Part shown: positions 51,965 to 59,572 of the stretch, in pieces
How positions within the stretch are numbered: the stretch's first letter is position 1
How the letters are laid out: every line of letters begins with the position of its first letter
DNA from: Neobacillus sp. PS2-9
GTDB lineage: Bacteria; Bacillota; Bacilli; Bacillales; Cytobacillaceae
Assembly: GCF_030915525.1 (NCBI RefSeq)
Contig: NZ_CP133269.1
Coordinates: 1,947,001 to 2,011,000, forward strand
Direction of reading: 5' to 3'
Length of the DNA: 64,000 nucleotides
Notes under the pieces: generated by a model
Databases searched by the model: none
Seen by the model: only the letters and a program-made list of their open reading frames with translations
Told to the model about the DNA's origin: nothing
Program-made: the position numbers and the translations under genes

Positions 51965-52774
51965 TTGAGAAAGCTTTGTATTGCTGTTATTGTATTTTCA
52001 TTTTTAGGCTTTGGTCCCTTGAAATCATTTTTTCAAAATGATGAAAAAACAGATGGTAATCAAATTGGTGAAGATTCGTTTATGCAAAAATTGAAAGAGA
52101 CAACCCAATTTCTTCCCTTAAGTGGAGAAAACTCAAAAGTAGAAACATTTTTAATAACGGAAAATGAGATTAATAATAATTCTTCAAGACCGAATCTAGC
52201 TATTATTATTAGTCGTGATGCTGCTAACAAAAAATTATCTTATGGAACTGCTCAAATTCCTCCTATTAATGATGAAGGGGACTTTGGCACTCTAAAAGAA
52301 ACGGTTGAAAAAAATTATCACATACCAATTGACTATTGTTTTATTATTGATTCTTCTGGTGCAGCTAGAATTCTTGATTTACTTGCTCCAAATGGAATTC
52401 CGAGTCCACTTGCAACATACCATGATGTGTCAGACCCAGAAGTCCTGAAAGGAAAAGAAATTGTTGACCTTATAAATCAACTGCGTGAACTACCTAATAG
52501 TGAGGACTACCTTGTGGGTGTAATTTCAGCGATAAGAAATGAAGTGAATAAGAATCAAGCTGCAAACCAATGGTTTACAATGGTCCCAGCACTCCTTAAT
52601 GAAGCGCGACATAGCGTAAAAACGGATATTGCTAAGGGAGAATTATTGGAGATAGGTCTCTCAGCCATCATGAATCCTATAACTAAATTCAAACTGATTC
52701 ACATGAATGAAGAACAGTCAAAAGCAGTCAATGGTGATTTCGAGGACAAAGATAAAAAACCAATGATTAATTAA
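51965..52774 (+). CDS. Secreted protein with degenerate LCP (LytR-CpsA-Psr)-like domain
   Basis: 269 aa. N-terminal hydrophobic signal or anchor (about 3-20). The middle (RPNLAIIISRDAANKKLSYGTAQIPP, GTLKETVEKNYHIPIDYCFIIDSSGAARILDLL) follows the LCP layout of a strand pair, the VEKxxxIPIDY block and a LxDxL helix, but the conserved Arg/Asp phosphate-binding residues are not evident. Catalysis is doubtful. TTG start after GGGTGG. Assignment is by pattern only. Confidence 0.6.
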   Translation: MRKLCIAVIVFSFLGFGPLKSFFQNDEKTDGNQIGEDSFMQKLKETTQFLPLSGENSKVETFLITENEINNNSSRPNLAIIISRDAANKKLSYGTAQIPPINDEGDFGTLKETVEKNYHIPIDYCFIIDSSGAARILDLLAPNGIPSPLATYHDVSDPEVLKGKEIVDLINQLRELPNSEDYLVGVISAIRNEVNKNQAANQWFTMVPALLNEARHSVKTDIAKGELLEIGLSAIMNPITKFKLIHMNEEQSKAVNGDFEDKDKKPMIN

Positions 52775-52780
52775 CGACTA

Positions 52781-52812
52781 AAAAAGCGAATGGAATCATT
52801 CGCTTTTTTGGA
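52781..52812 (+). terminator. Terminator of LCP-like gene
   Basis: 12-bp stem AAAAAGCGAATG / CATTCGCTTTTT, GAAT loop. Confidence 0.9.
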
Positions 52813-52870
52813 TTCTTATCCACTTATTCATATATAATAAAGGGAACAAGATAGAAGAAGGGATAGAAAG

Positions 52871-53794
52871 ATGAAAAAAGCAGAGATTTATATTTTATCA
52901 GGATTTTTGGGGAGCGGGAAAACGACCTTATTAAAACGCTTACTAGAGGATGAACGGAGCCTAGGTAGAAAAGTAGCTGTCATGATGAATGAATTAGGAC
53001 AAGTCTCGATTGACTCCGATGCGATAGACGATGACGTCGAGTTGAAAGAGTTACTTGGGGGATGTATCTGCTGCTCCATTCAAGATAAGCTTGAATCCCA
53101 GCTTCAAGGTTTATTAGTTGAAGAGAAACCGGATGTCATTTACATAGAAACAACGGGAGCGGCCCATCCTGTGGAAGTATTAGATGCCATCCTTTCTCCA
53201 TTATTTGCAGATAAGTTATTTGTTAAGGGTATTATTACGACAATAGACGGTGCAAGGTGGAAAAATCGAAAGGCATTAAGTCCACAGCTACAACAGTTAA
53301 TTTTAGAGCAAGTAAGGCATGCGGACATAATTATTGTAAATAAAATAAATGAATTAGAAGAGAAGGATCAAGCAAGTATTACCTTTGAAATTCAATCCAT
53401 TAATTCGAATGCACGATGTCTTCTTACAAACTTTTCACAAGTAGCAATAGGGGATATTCGAAAGCTCTCTGTTTCATTTGAGGATGCTGCCAAAAAAGAT
53501 TCCCAACGAATACCACTAAATCTGACAACATTCGTTTATCAATTTAAAGGCGCAGTCAGTCACTCTGATTTTGAAGTGTTTTTAAAACAACTCCCTGAAA
53601 CAATTTACCGAATAAAAGGTTATGTAAAGTTTAGTTCATCTGATTTTCCAACTTTATTTCAATTTTCATATGGTATGCCTTTATACATGAAGGAAAACAT
53701 GAATTTACCCTTAAACCTTGTGTTTATTGGTGAGAATATCGATTGGAATATACTTCAACAACAGCTCAACGTTCTTGAAAAAAATAAAGAATAA
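52871..53794 (+). CDS. CobW/COG0523 (G3E) family metal-chaperone GTPase
   Basis: 307 aa. P-loop GFLGSGKTT (residues 11-19), GGCICCS metal-binding CxCC motif (about 64-70), ETTGAAHPVEV, and guanine motif VNKINE. Members insert or traffic zinc or other metals. The CobW C-terminal domain is present though short. No Zur-like box was seen upstream, so the metal is undetermined. Confidence 0.9.
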   Translation: MKKAEIYILSGFLGSGKTTLLKRLLEDERSLGRKVAVMMNELGQVSIDSDAIDDDVELKELLGGCICCSIQDKLESQLQGLLVEEKPDVIYIETTGAAHPVEVLDAILSPLFADKLFVKGIITTIDGARWKNRKALSPQLQQLILEQVRHADIIIVNKINELEEKDQASITFEIQSINSNARCLLTNFSQVAIGDIRKLSVSFEDAAKKDSQRIPLNLTTFVYQFKGAVSHSDFEVFLKQLPETIYRIKGYVKFSSSDFPTLFQFSYGMPLYMKENMNLPLNLVFIGENIDWNILQQQLNVLEKNKE

Positions 53795-53873
53795 TGAAAC
53801 TAGAGTGAATGATAAAAGTCTCTTCAGGTAACTCTTTTAATGTAGTCAAAAACCATTAAAAGGGGGATTTCAA

Positions 53874-54695
53874 TTGAAGAAGGCAGTTAGCATTTTAGTA
53901 TTACTCTATATCCTCTTTAATGGACAATGGGTTCTTGCTCAATCTGATATTGACTATAAAATTGAAATGTTAAATTGGAATGAAGTCAATCAAATCTTAC
54001 CAAAGTACTCAAAATTTATTGTCTTGGATGTAGAGACCGGAAAACAATTTCATGTGCAAAGGCGAGCAGGTAGTCACCATGCGGATGTGCAGCCGTTAAC
54101 TCCAAAGGATACGAAAATAATGAAAAAAATATATGGGGGTAAATGGAGTTGGAAACGACGGGCAATAATTGTTATTCATAAGAATCAGTGGATTGGAGCA
54201 TCGATGCATGGAATGCCCCATGGAGCAGGTGCGCTTAAAAATAATTTTCCTGGTCATTTTTGTATTCACTTTTATGGTAGTACGACTCATCGAACAAATT
54301 CCATGGACTTATCACATATGCTGATGGTCTTAAAAGCATCTGGAAAATTAAATGAATACTTGGGTAAAGCAAATCCTTATGACGTAATAGACGCCTATAT
54401 TGCAGGTATAAAACAACATGATACAAGAATTACCTCACAAATTTCTTTGCAAAAGAATAAGTGGAGATCAGTATTTAAATTAGTTGAAAATATTAGATTA
54501 GCTCGAATGGAACGTCTACCAGCAGAGGACTTAACAAGCGAAATTAGTTTGGATGTTCCAGTTGAAGTTGATTGGTACATAAAAAATAGGGGAAGACAGA
54601 CCTATAAAGAAACGATTCATTTAGTTCGCTTTTCACCATCAGATGCCTGGAAAGTGGATTCAGAGCATTTTTTAACTAAGAATAATCTCCCATAG
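53874..54695 (+). CDS. Secreted YkuD-like (L,D-transpeptidase-type) protein
   Basis: 273 aa with a signal peptide (1-22). Residues 108-136 (IGASMHGMPHG ... GHFCIHFYGS) resemble the YkuD active site: H112 then H128-F-C130-I-H132 in place of the usual SHGC[IV]R. Ser-His-Gly is changed to Gly-His-Phe, so activity is uncertain. TTG start after AAAGGGGG. Could act on peptidoglycan in the cell wall or spore cortex (inference). Confidence 0.65.
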   Translation: MKKAVSILVLLYILFNGQWVLAQSDIDYKIEMLNWNEVNQILPKYSKFIVLDVETGKQFHVQRRAGSHHADVQPLTPKDTKIMKKIYGGKWSWKRRAIIVIHKNQWIGASMHGMPHGAGALKNNFPGHFCIHFYGSTTHRTNSMDLSHMLMVLKASGKLNEYLGKANPYDVIDAYIAGIKQHDTRITSQISLQKNKWRSVFKLVENIRLARMERLPAEDLTSEISLDVPVEVDWYIKNRGRQTYKETIHLVRFSPSDAWKVDSEHFLTKNNLP

Positions 54696-54696
54696 G

Positions 54697-54744
54697 AAAA
54701 AAACACCTTTATATGAGGGTTGCCTCAAATAAAGGTGTTTTTAT
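54697..54744. terminator. Bidirectional terminator
   Basis: Stem AAAAACACCTTTAT / ATAAAGGTGTTTTT with an inner TGAGG/CCTCA pair, between converging genes. Confidence 0.88.
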
Positions 54745-54754
54745 TATGTGAAAA

Positions 54755-55000
54755 TTATCTAGGTTGTTCACCAAACTTAATAAACGTTCGCTCATCTTCA
54801 ATTAACCCGCAAGCACCGCATTGAACTCGATAGTCTGGTCCATTGTAGGGGAGATGAAATGGTTCTAGAGTGCTTTCCTCGTATTCACGAACCACTACTC
54901 CAGACTGAGGATCTAGCTTTACCGAATGGGATACTTGCTGAATGATATTAAATCGACTTCGATTCGTTTTGCAATTTGGACATTTATATGGAGTTGTCAT
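54755..55000 (-). CDS. Small zinc-ribbon protein, unknown
   Basis: 81 aa. CPNC near residue 7 and CGAC near 61 predict a zinc ribbon with a long insert. Starts at ATG behind AAAGGAG. Not recognised; a [15 protein letters not shown] end is distinctive. Confidence 0.65.
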   Translation of the reverse strand: MTTPYKCPNCKTNRSRFNIIQQVSHSVKLDPQSGVVVREYEESTLEPFHLPYNGPDYRVQCGACGLIEDERTFIKFGEQPR

Positions 55001-55095
55001 TGCTTTTCTCCTTTCAATAAATTGTTAAAATCTATTTTTTGCAATAATGTTAGTAAATATGTAACAATGCTATTGAGGCTAAAGGAGGAATGGAG

Positions 55096-55374
55096 TTGCA
55101 GCAAGAGTTGGAAAATTTCGATCAATTATTAGAGGAGTATCGTTCGATTTGGAATAACCGTTTATTACATAAAGGAGAATGTAGTAGCGAAGAAATATTA
55201 ACCGAAGCAATTAAACGAGAGCTGCTAGATGAAAACTCACATCCAAGAATTAGAAAAAATAAGTATGAAAAATATTTTTTTGCGATAAAAAGGATAATAA
55301 ATTCTTCAGTCTCCGATCAAACAAAAGTAGCTTTAATAAAAATTCACATGGAAATTATGGAAACAATCAGTTAG
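55096..55374 (+). CDS. Hypothetical helical protein
   Basis: 92 aa, predicted all-helical and charged, no motif recognised. The ATG at 55090 is only 1 nt from AAAGGAGG, so TTG 55096 (7 nt spacing) is taken as the start. It ends 10 nt before the FixH-like lipoprotein, so the two are probably co-transcribed. Confidence 0.6.
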   Translation: MQQELENFDQLLEEYRSIWNNRLLHKGECSSEEILTEAIKRELLDENSHPRIRKNKYEKYFFAIKRIINSSVSDQTKVALIKIHMEIMETIS

Positions 55375-55384
55375 GGGGAGAGAG

Positions 55385-55858
55385 ATGAAAAAGCTTGTAC
55401 TTGTTTTTATTTCAGTTTTAGTTTTAAGCCTTATGGCATCATGTAGTAATCAGGATGAAAATCATTCAGAACAACCTCAAATGCTAGATGTAGACTTGAC
55501 TGTTAATCCTGAAAAGGGAGAAATTAATGAACCAATAACATTCAATGCAAAAGTTACACAAGGTAAGGAAATGGTTAATGACGCGGATGATGTCATATTT
55601 GAGATTTGGCGTTCAAAAGATGAAAAACATGAAAAAGTAGAAATTAAAAATCCAAAGGATGGTGTCTATAGTCTGGAAAAGGCCTTCCAGCAAGAAGGGA
55701 CATACTATATTATCTCTCATGTCACCGCAAGAGATATGCATAATATGCCTAAAAAGGAATTCATCGTTGGAACACCGAGTGAACCAGAAGATGCAGATGT
55801 AAAAGATTCGATGGATGGAATGGAAATGGATCAAAAGGAAAAAAAAGACCATAATTAA
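55385..55858 (+). CDS. FixH/YtkA-like lipoprotein
   Basis: 157 aa. Lipobox LMASC (C20), then an immunoglobulin-like YtkA/FixH domain (PITFNAKVTQGKEMVNDADDVIFEIW, GVYSLEKAFQQEGTYYIISHVTARDMHNMP). C-terminal Met/Asp/His-rich tail. YtkA-like domains occur near copper handling and cytochrome oxidase assembly proteins; a copper role here is inference. Confidence 0.82.
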   Translation: MKKLVLVFISVLVLSLMASCSNQDENHSEQPQMLDVDLTVNPEKGEINEPITFNAKVTQGKEMVNDADDVIFEIWRSKDEKHEKVEIKNPKDGVYSLEKAFQQEGTYYIISHVTARDMHNMPKKEFIVGTPSEPEDADVKDSMDGMEMDQKEKKDHN

Positions 55859-55887
55859 AAAACAGCCTCTTTGGGGCTGTTTTTTAT
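55857..55887. terminator. Terminator of FixH-like gene
   Basis: 11-bp stem AAAAACAGCC / GGCTGTTTTT region with T tail; also close to the end of the converging gerPC-like gene. Confidence 0.85.
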
Positions 55888-56300
55888 GAAGGTTCCTCTT
55901 TTTTTGCTTTTAAATTCACTTTAGCTGTTTTCCCTAGCTTATCATTAAGTTTTTCGTTTAGTTTTTCGTTTACCTTTTTGCTGATTTTATCTGAAAGTTC
56001 ACCTTCGTAGTTGGTTCCAATATTTAATCGCCCTGATAATTCCTTAATTCCTAACTGTCCGAAGTTGTTGGCGTAATCTACATGGTGAATGACAATTTGA
56101 TCTACTTTTAATTGCTCAATTAAAATGGTTGGAGGGCTTTCTCTTTCCTTTGAGTCTGTAGGTTGACTATTGCTTTCTGGTTCTGCAGTATGCTGAAATT
56201 CATAAATAGACGCTTCTAAGAAAGAGAGCTTCTTTTCCAATTCTGCTATTCTCAGTGTCAATTTTTTATTTACTTTAAATAAACGAAAGAAGAATTGCAT
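55884..56300 (-). CDS. GerPC-like spore germination protein
   Basis: 138 aa. N-terminal coiled coil (LTLRIAELEKKLSFLEASIYEF), then IEQLKVDQIVIHHVDYANNFGQLGIKELSGRLNIG, the pattern I associate with GerPC-type proteins, and a Lys-rich repeat tail (EKLNEKLNDKLGK). Shorter than B. subtilis GerPC (about 205 aa). Last gene of a minus-strand run of spore-type genes. Confidence 0.6.
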   Translation of the reverse strand: MQFFFRLFKVNKKLTLRIAELEKKLSFLEASIYEFQHTAEPESNSQPTDSKERESPPTILIEQLKVDQIVIHHVDYANNFGQLGIKELSGRLNIGTNYEGELSDKISKKVNEKLNEKLNDKLGKTAKVNLKAKKEEPS

Positions 56301-56399
56301 ATAAACCCTCTATTCAGAATTGGAATATGAAAGGTAAGATGAAGGGGACCTACTTTCATCATATTTAACTTTATAAGAAACATGCAAAAAAAAAGACGT

Positions 56400-56876
56400 T
56401 TACAAAATTTCTGTGACGTCGATTTGTGAATACTGCATATCAATATTTTTTGGGATTTTTACCTCAAGCATATTATCTTTATAGTTGGCAGTTGCTCCCT
56501 TTTTTCTCACAATGGCTGGCAGGGTAATGACATGTTTATCGTCATGCTGTGGGATATGTTCAACAATCAGCTGGTTTGTTGTATGGTAAATACGAAGATT
56601 TTTTATCCATTCATCATGTTTGATCGGTATACGAACGAAGACAAAATCATGGGTTTCAAAGGCTGTAGAATTCAACCCTCCTGTTGCTGACTGTTGGTGA
56701 GATACGGGTGATTGAAAACCGCTGAAAAAATCTTGCGGATTCATCCCCCCACGCATATTTGAAGGCATGATTTTCCCCAATAAATCCTGAACATAGTTAT
56801 CAATTTCCTCAGGCTTCATTTTCTGCATTTTGTCTTTCATATCCTTATTGAAGGGGAAAATATTCCAAGGGAACAT
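56400..56876 (-). CDS. Hsp20/alpha-crystallin-like spore protein
   Basis: 158 aa. The C-terminal half (FETHDFVFVRIPI, LIVEHIPQHDDKHVITLPAIV, ATANYKDNMLEVKIPK) is a small-heat-shock-like beta sandwich; the N-terminal 70 residues are Met/Gln-rich. Similar proteins (GerT, CotP) belong to the spore coat. ATG 56876 is preferred over the GTG one codon earlier. Same strand and spacing as the gerP-like genes. Confidence 0.75.
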   Translation of the reverse strand: MFPWNIFPFNKDMKDKMQKMKPEEIDNYVQDLLGKIMPSNMRGGMNPQDFFSGFQSPVSHQQSATGGLNSTAFETHDFVFVRIPIKHDEWIKNLRIYHTTNQLIVEHIPQHDDKHVITLPAIVRKKGATANYKDNMLEVKIPKNIDMQYSQIDVTEIL

Positions 56877-56898
56877 CACATTTCATCCTTTCAGTTTG

Positions 56899-57141
56899 TT
56901 AAAATTGATTAGTAATCGGTGAGGATGGGTTCAGAATTTGGTCCTGATCACTTATATCTGTATCCGCTACCCCATTTGTTGAAAAAGAAGTGCTTGGGGA
57001 AAAATCTCCAAGTGCCATGTTAGTTCCTACCCATTTTGTATTTGCAGTATGGCTATTATGGACTGCGGGCCCTAAAGAGATATTGGCATTGTTATTTATG
57101 GAATTAGTTTTGATATTAAAAATATTTATTTGAAAAGGCAT
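56899..57141 (-). CDS. GerPA/GerPF family spore germination protein
   Basis: 80 aa. INIFNIKTNSINNNANISLGPAVHNSHTANTKWVG is the GerPA/GerPF signature (hydrophobic strand then Asn-rich turn and HNSHTANTK). These proteins help nutrients pass the coat during germination. Second gene of the run; 15 nt from its upstream neighbour. Confidence 0.88.
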   Translation of the reverse strand: MPFQINIFNIKTNSINNNANISLGPAVHNSHTANTKWVGTNMALGDFSPSTSFSTNGVADTDISDQDQILNPSSPITNQF

Positions 57142-57156
57142 GGATTTTCAGTCCTT

Positions 57157-57399
57157 TTACATTTGATTAGAAACAACGTTTGCTGGATTTGCAATATCCC
57201 CCATATCATTTACATCAGGATCAATAAATACATTTTCCATGGCTGCAGTAGGAGGGGCAAAATCTCCAAAGGATGCATTTTGTCCTTGTGATTTCTGGTT
57301 GGCAGTATGCGCATTATGAAGGGCTTCCCCGATGTTGACAGACCCGTTGTTAGATACACTGTTTATTTTCAGGCTAAAAATATTTATTACAGTCTGCAT
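57157..57399 (-). CDS. GerPA/GerPF family spore germination protein
   Basis: 80 aa paralogue of the next gene: INIFSLKINSVSNNGSVNIGEALHNAHTANQKSQG. First gene of the minus-strand operon, with AAAGGATG upstream and a sigma-K-like promoter about 70 bp before it. Tandem divergent copies are usual in gerP operons. Confidence 0.88.
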   Translation of the reverse strand: MQTVINIFSLKINSVSNNGSVNIGEALHNAHTANQKSQGQNASFGDFAPPTAAMENVFIDPDVNDMGDIANPANVVSNQM

Positions 57400-57467
57400 C
57401 CTGTCACATCCTTTATTAGTTTTCCATTGGAGCGCAATCTTTCGGGGCTCCGCTTTGGTTGTTACCT

Positions 57468-57495
57468 CATACTATGCAACTGATTGCCCATCCGT
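57468..57495 (-). promoter_or_regulatory. Candidate sigma-K promoter of gerP-like operon
   Basis: On the minus strand AC (57495-57494) - 17 nt - CATAGTATG (57476-57468), one mismatch from CATANNNTA. gerP of B. subtilis is sigma-K-dependent. Confidence 0.5.
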
Positions 57496-57622
57496 TATTA
57501 CTTCTTAAGATAATCCCATTTAGAAGCGGGTTCCATTCTCCAAAGTTTATTATTTGCATATATAATTGAATCTTTTTAACATATAGTATAGAGAAGGATT
57601 CTAAAATAGAGAGGTAATGTTC

Positions 57623-58390
57623 GTGAAAAAGAAAACGGCTTTGATTACAGGAGGAGCTTCTGGCATTGGCAAAAAAACGGCAGAGCATCTTGCGGAAAAT
57701 GGATATCAGCTTGTGATCAACTACCGAAATAGTGAATCAGAAGCTCTATCATTAGTAAAGCATCTGAACGAAAGCTATGGGACAAAAAATATAGCCGTTC
57801 AGGGGGATGTAGCTATAGAAGAGGATTGTCATCGTATAGTAAGTGAAGCTTTTTCCTTCTTTACTTCCATTGATGTCTTAATACATAATGCTGGACCCTA
57901 CATACATGAAAGAAAAAAGTTGACTGAATATTCATTTGAAGAATGGAATTATCTATTAAGTGGGAACTTAACGTCAGTTTTCTGTTTGTCGAAATTAGTT
58001 ATTCCTTCCATGCGTAAACAAAAATGGGGAAGAATTGTTACCTTAGGTTATGATCGAGTTGAAACAACACCTGGTTGGATTTATCGTTCAGCTTTTGCGG
58101 CAGCAAAGGCAGGATTGGCCTCTTTAACTAGGACGATTGCAATCGAAGAAGCAGAATTCGGAATAACTGCTAATATGGTTTGTCCTGGAGATATTACAAA
58201 TGAGTGGAAAGTAAGCAATATTAAAGAGTCTTATGAAGCTAATAATGGATTAATTGGCAGGCAGGGAACTGGGGAGGACGTTGCAAGAGTCATTGCCTTT
58301 TTAACAGATGAAAAGTCTGATTTTATTACAGGGAGTATTATTCCAGTCACAGGTGGGGTGGATGTATTAGGTAAGGTATCAAAATCATAA
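57623..58390 (+). CDS. SDR-family oxidoreductase with degenerate active site
   Basis: 255 aa. Rossmann motif TGGASGIG and NAG (HNAGPY) are intact. The usual catalytic Ser and YxxxK are not: the region reads GYDRVETT...YRSAFAAAK, so the Tyr is Phe and Ser is absent at its place. Resembles B. subtilis YtkK as I recall. GTG 57623 lies 7 nt after AGAGAGGT; the ATG at 57617 is too close. Confidence 0.82.
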   Translation: MKKKTALITGGASGIGKKTAEHLAENGYQLVINYRNSESEALSLVKHLNESYGTKNIAVQGDVAIEEDCHRIVSEAFSFFTSIDVLIHNAGPYIHERKKLTEYSFEEWNYLLSGNLTSVFCLSKLVIPSMRKQKWGRIVTLGYDRVETTPGWIYRSAFAAAKAGLASLTRTIAIEEAEFGITANMVCPGDITNEWKVSNIKESYEANNGLIGRQGTGEDVARVIAFLTDEKSDFITGSIIPVTGGVDVLGKVSKS

Positions 58391-58492
58391 ATTTCTGATA
58401 ACCAAATTTTTAGAACAATTTGATTTTCGGGAATGAAAACAATTCCTTTTGTGGATAATAGAAAGTAATCATCCATGAAAGGAGCACAGAAT

Positions 58493-58651
58493 ATGAGTTT
58501 TAATATGAATAGAATTAATCCAAATCAAACACAAGTATTTTTTCATGATGGCCGCTTTGAAACATTAACAAATGAGGAATTAGAAGACTTTATGCTCCAA
58601 ATGGGTTTAACTGATGTGAATGAAACGATAGAGCAAAACGTGACGGACTAA
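58493..58651 (+). CDS. Small hypothetical protein
   Basis: 52 aa, acidic: NRINPNQTQVFFHDGRFETLTNEELEDFMLQMG. AAGGAG ribosome site and a strong terminator make it a credible gene. Not recognised. Confidence 0.65.
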   Translation: MSFNMNRINPNQTQVFFHDGRFETLTNEELEDFMLQMGLTDVNETIEQNVTD

Positions 58652-58674
58652 TATCATTACTAAAATAAGTAAAA

Positions 58675-58706
58675 AAAAGCAATCGGGATTGAACCGATTG
58701 CTTTTA
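58675..58706. terminator. Bidirectional terminator
   Basis: 12-bp stem AAAAGCAATCGG / CCGATTGCTTTT flanked by A and T runs, between the small gene and the converging GNAT gene. Confidence 0.85.
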
Positions 58707-59264
58707 TGCTTCCAATAATTGTTGGTCGTCTGTTTGTGATAGGCCATTGCGCAAATGATATAAAGTGTATAAATCTTTTGGTATCTCGTATAAATCGTAT
58801 ATATCGCCACTAGCATTTAATTGTTCATAAATTGTTTTTCTTGACTCGTTAGCTTTCACTACATAAGGTAGTTTTTCTGCTGCTCTTAATGAGCGAACAT
58901 TTACCTTTCGAATACGCATAAAAACAGTTTCAATTCCTACTTCGTAAAAAAGCTCGTTGAAAAAGGCGTCTTTAGCTGGGCTATTGTATCCTTTTCCATG
59001 GTAAGGTTTCCCAAGCCATGTGCCTAAAAACCCAGCGTTATCTTCAATATCAAATAAATTAATGGTACCAATCGGCGTACCCCATTCATCAAGAATCGTT
59101 CTTGAGATTAATTCACCGCGCTCTTCAGCTTCAATCGTTTGTTTTGTAATAAATAAGAATTCTTCATATGAATCAGCTTTATGACGTACAAAAGGGAAGA
59201 CATCTGGGTGCGTCATTAATTCGTATAATGTGTGGCTGTCATGAAGATCACGTTTTTTAAGCAT
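58704..59264 (-). CDS. GNAT-family N-acetyltransferase
   Basis: 186 aa RimJ/RimL-like GNAT. Acetyl-CoA loop around GKPYHGKGYNSPAKDAFF, then VFMRIRKVNVRSLRAAEKL typical of the C-terminal strand and helix. ATG 59264 lies 7 nt after GGAGGG. Substrate unknown. The transcript probably carries the structured leader described at 59305-59412. Confidence 0.85.
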   Translation of the reverse strand: MLKKRDLHDSHTLYELMTHPDVFPFVRHKADSYEEFLFITKQTIEAEERGELISRTILDEWGTPIGTINLFDIEDNAGFLGTWLGKPYHGKGYNSPAKDAFFNELFYEVGIETVFMRIRKVNVRSLRAAEKLPYVVKANESRKTIYEQLNASGDIYDLYEIPKDLYTLYHLRNGLSQTDDQQLLEA

Positions 59265-59304
59265 GAATATCCCTCCATTAGGGCATACCGATCCCATGTC
59301 AGAA

Positions 59305-59412
59305 GAAGAAGCGGCCCACCCTCGAAATTTTTTATAAAGTTACTTAAAAAATTTCGGGGTGGGAATCGAACCCACTAGAACCAGTAAAACTGGTGGCGCA
59401 CCATTTGCCTTC
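59305..59412 (-). promoter_or_regulatory. tRNA TpsiC-arm-like structured leader
   Basis: On the minus strand a canonical T arm (GTGGG-TTCGATT-CCCAC, 59375-59359) follows a hairpin CCAGT-TTT-ACTGG. The T-arm 3' strand also belongs to an 18-bp hairpin (59363-59346 with 59333-59315, one bulge), so the two pairings compete. No complete cloverleaf can be drawn. Either a tRNA remnant or a cis-acting RNA. The remaining DNA up to the amidohydrolase stop (59573) shows only A/T-rich sequence. Confidence 0.5.
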
Positions 59413-59572
59413 CCTATATCATTTTTTTTGTTAATGGATTTATGAAAAAACCCCCAAAATTCTTCAGTCCTAAATGGACTCACTTAGAGTATGATACAAG
59501 AAAAAAAGAAAAAAAGGAATAGTTTTTTTGGTGGAATTTCGATAATATTTTTTACCAATTTTCAACAAAATT

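Noticed and set aside
59359..59412. Complete tRNA gene on the minus strand
   Set aside because: The acceptor stem does not pair, the anticodon arm is irregular, and no CCA end is present.
59290..59480. T-box riboswitch upstream of the GNAT gene
   Set aside because: AGGGTGGGCCGC is reminiscent of the T-box, but there is no Stem I, no specifier loop and no downstream terminator.
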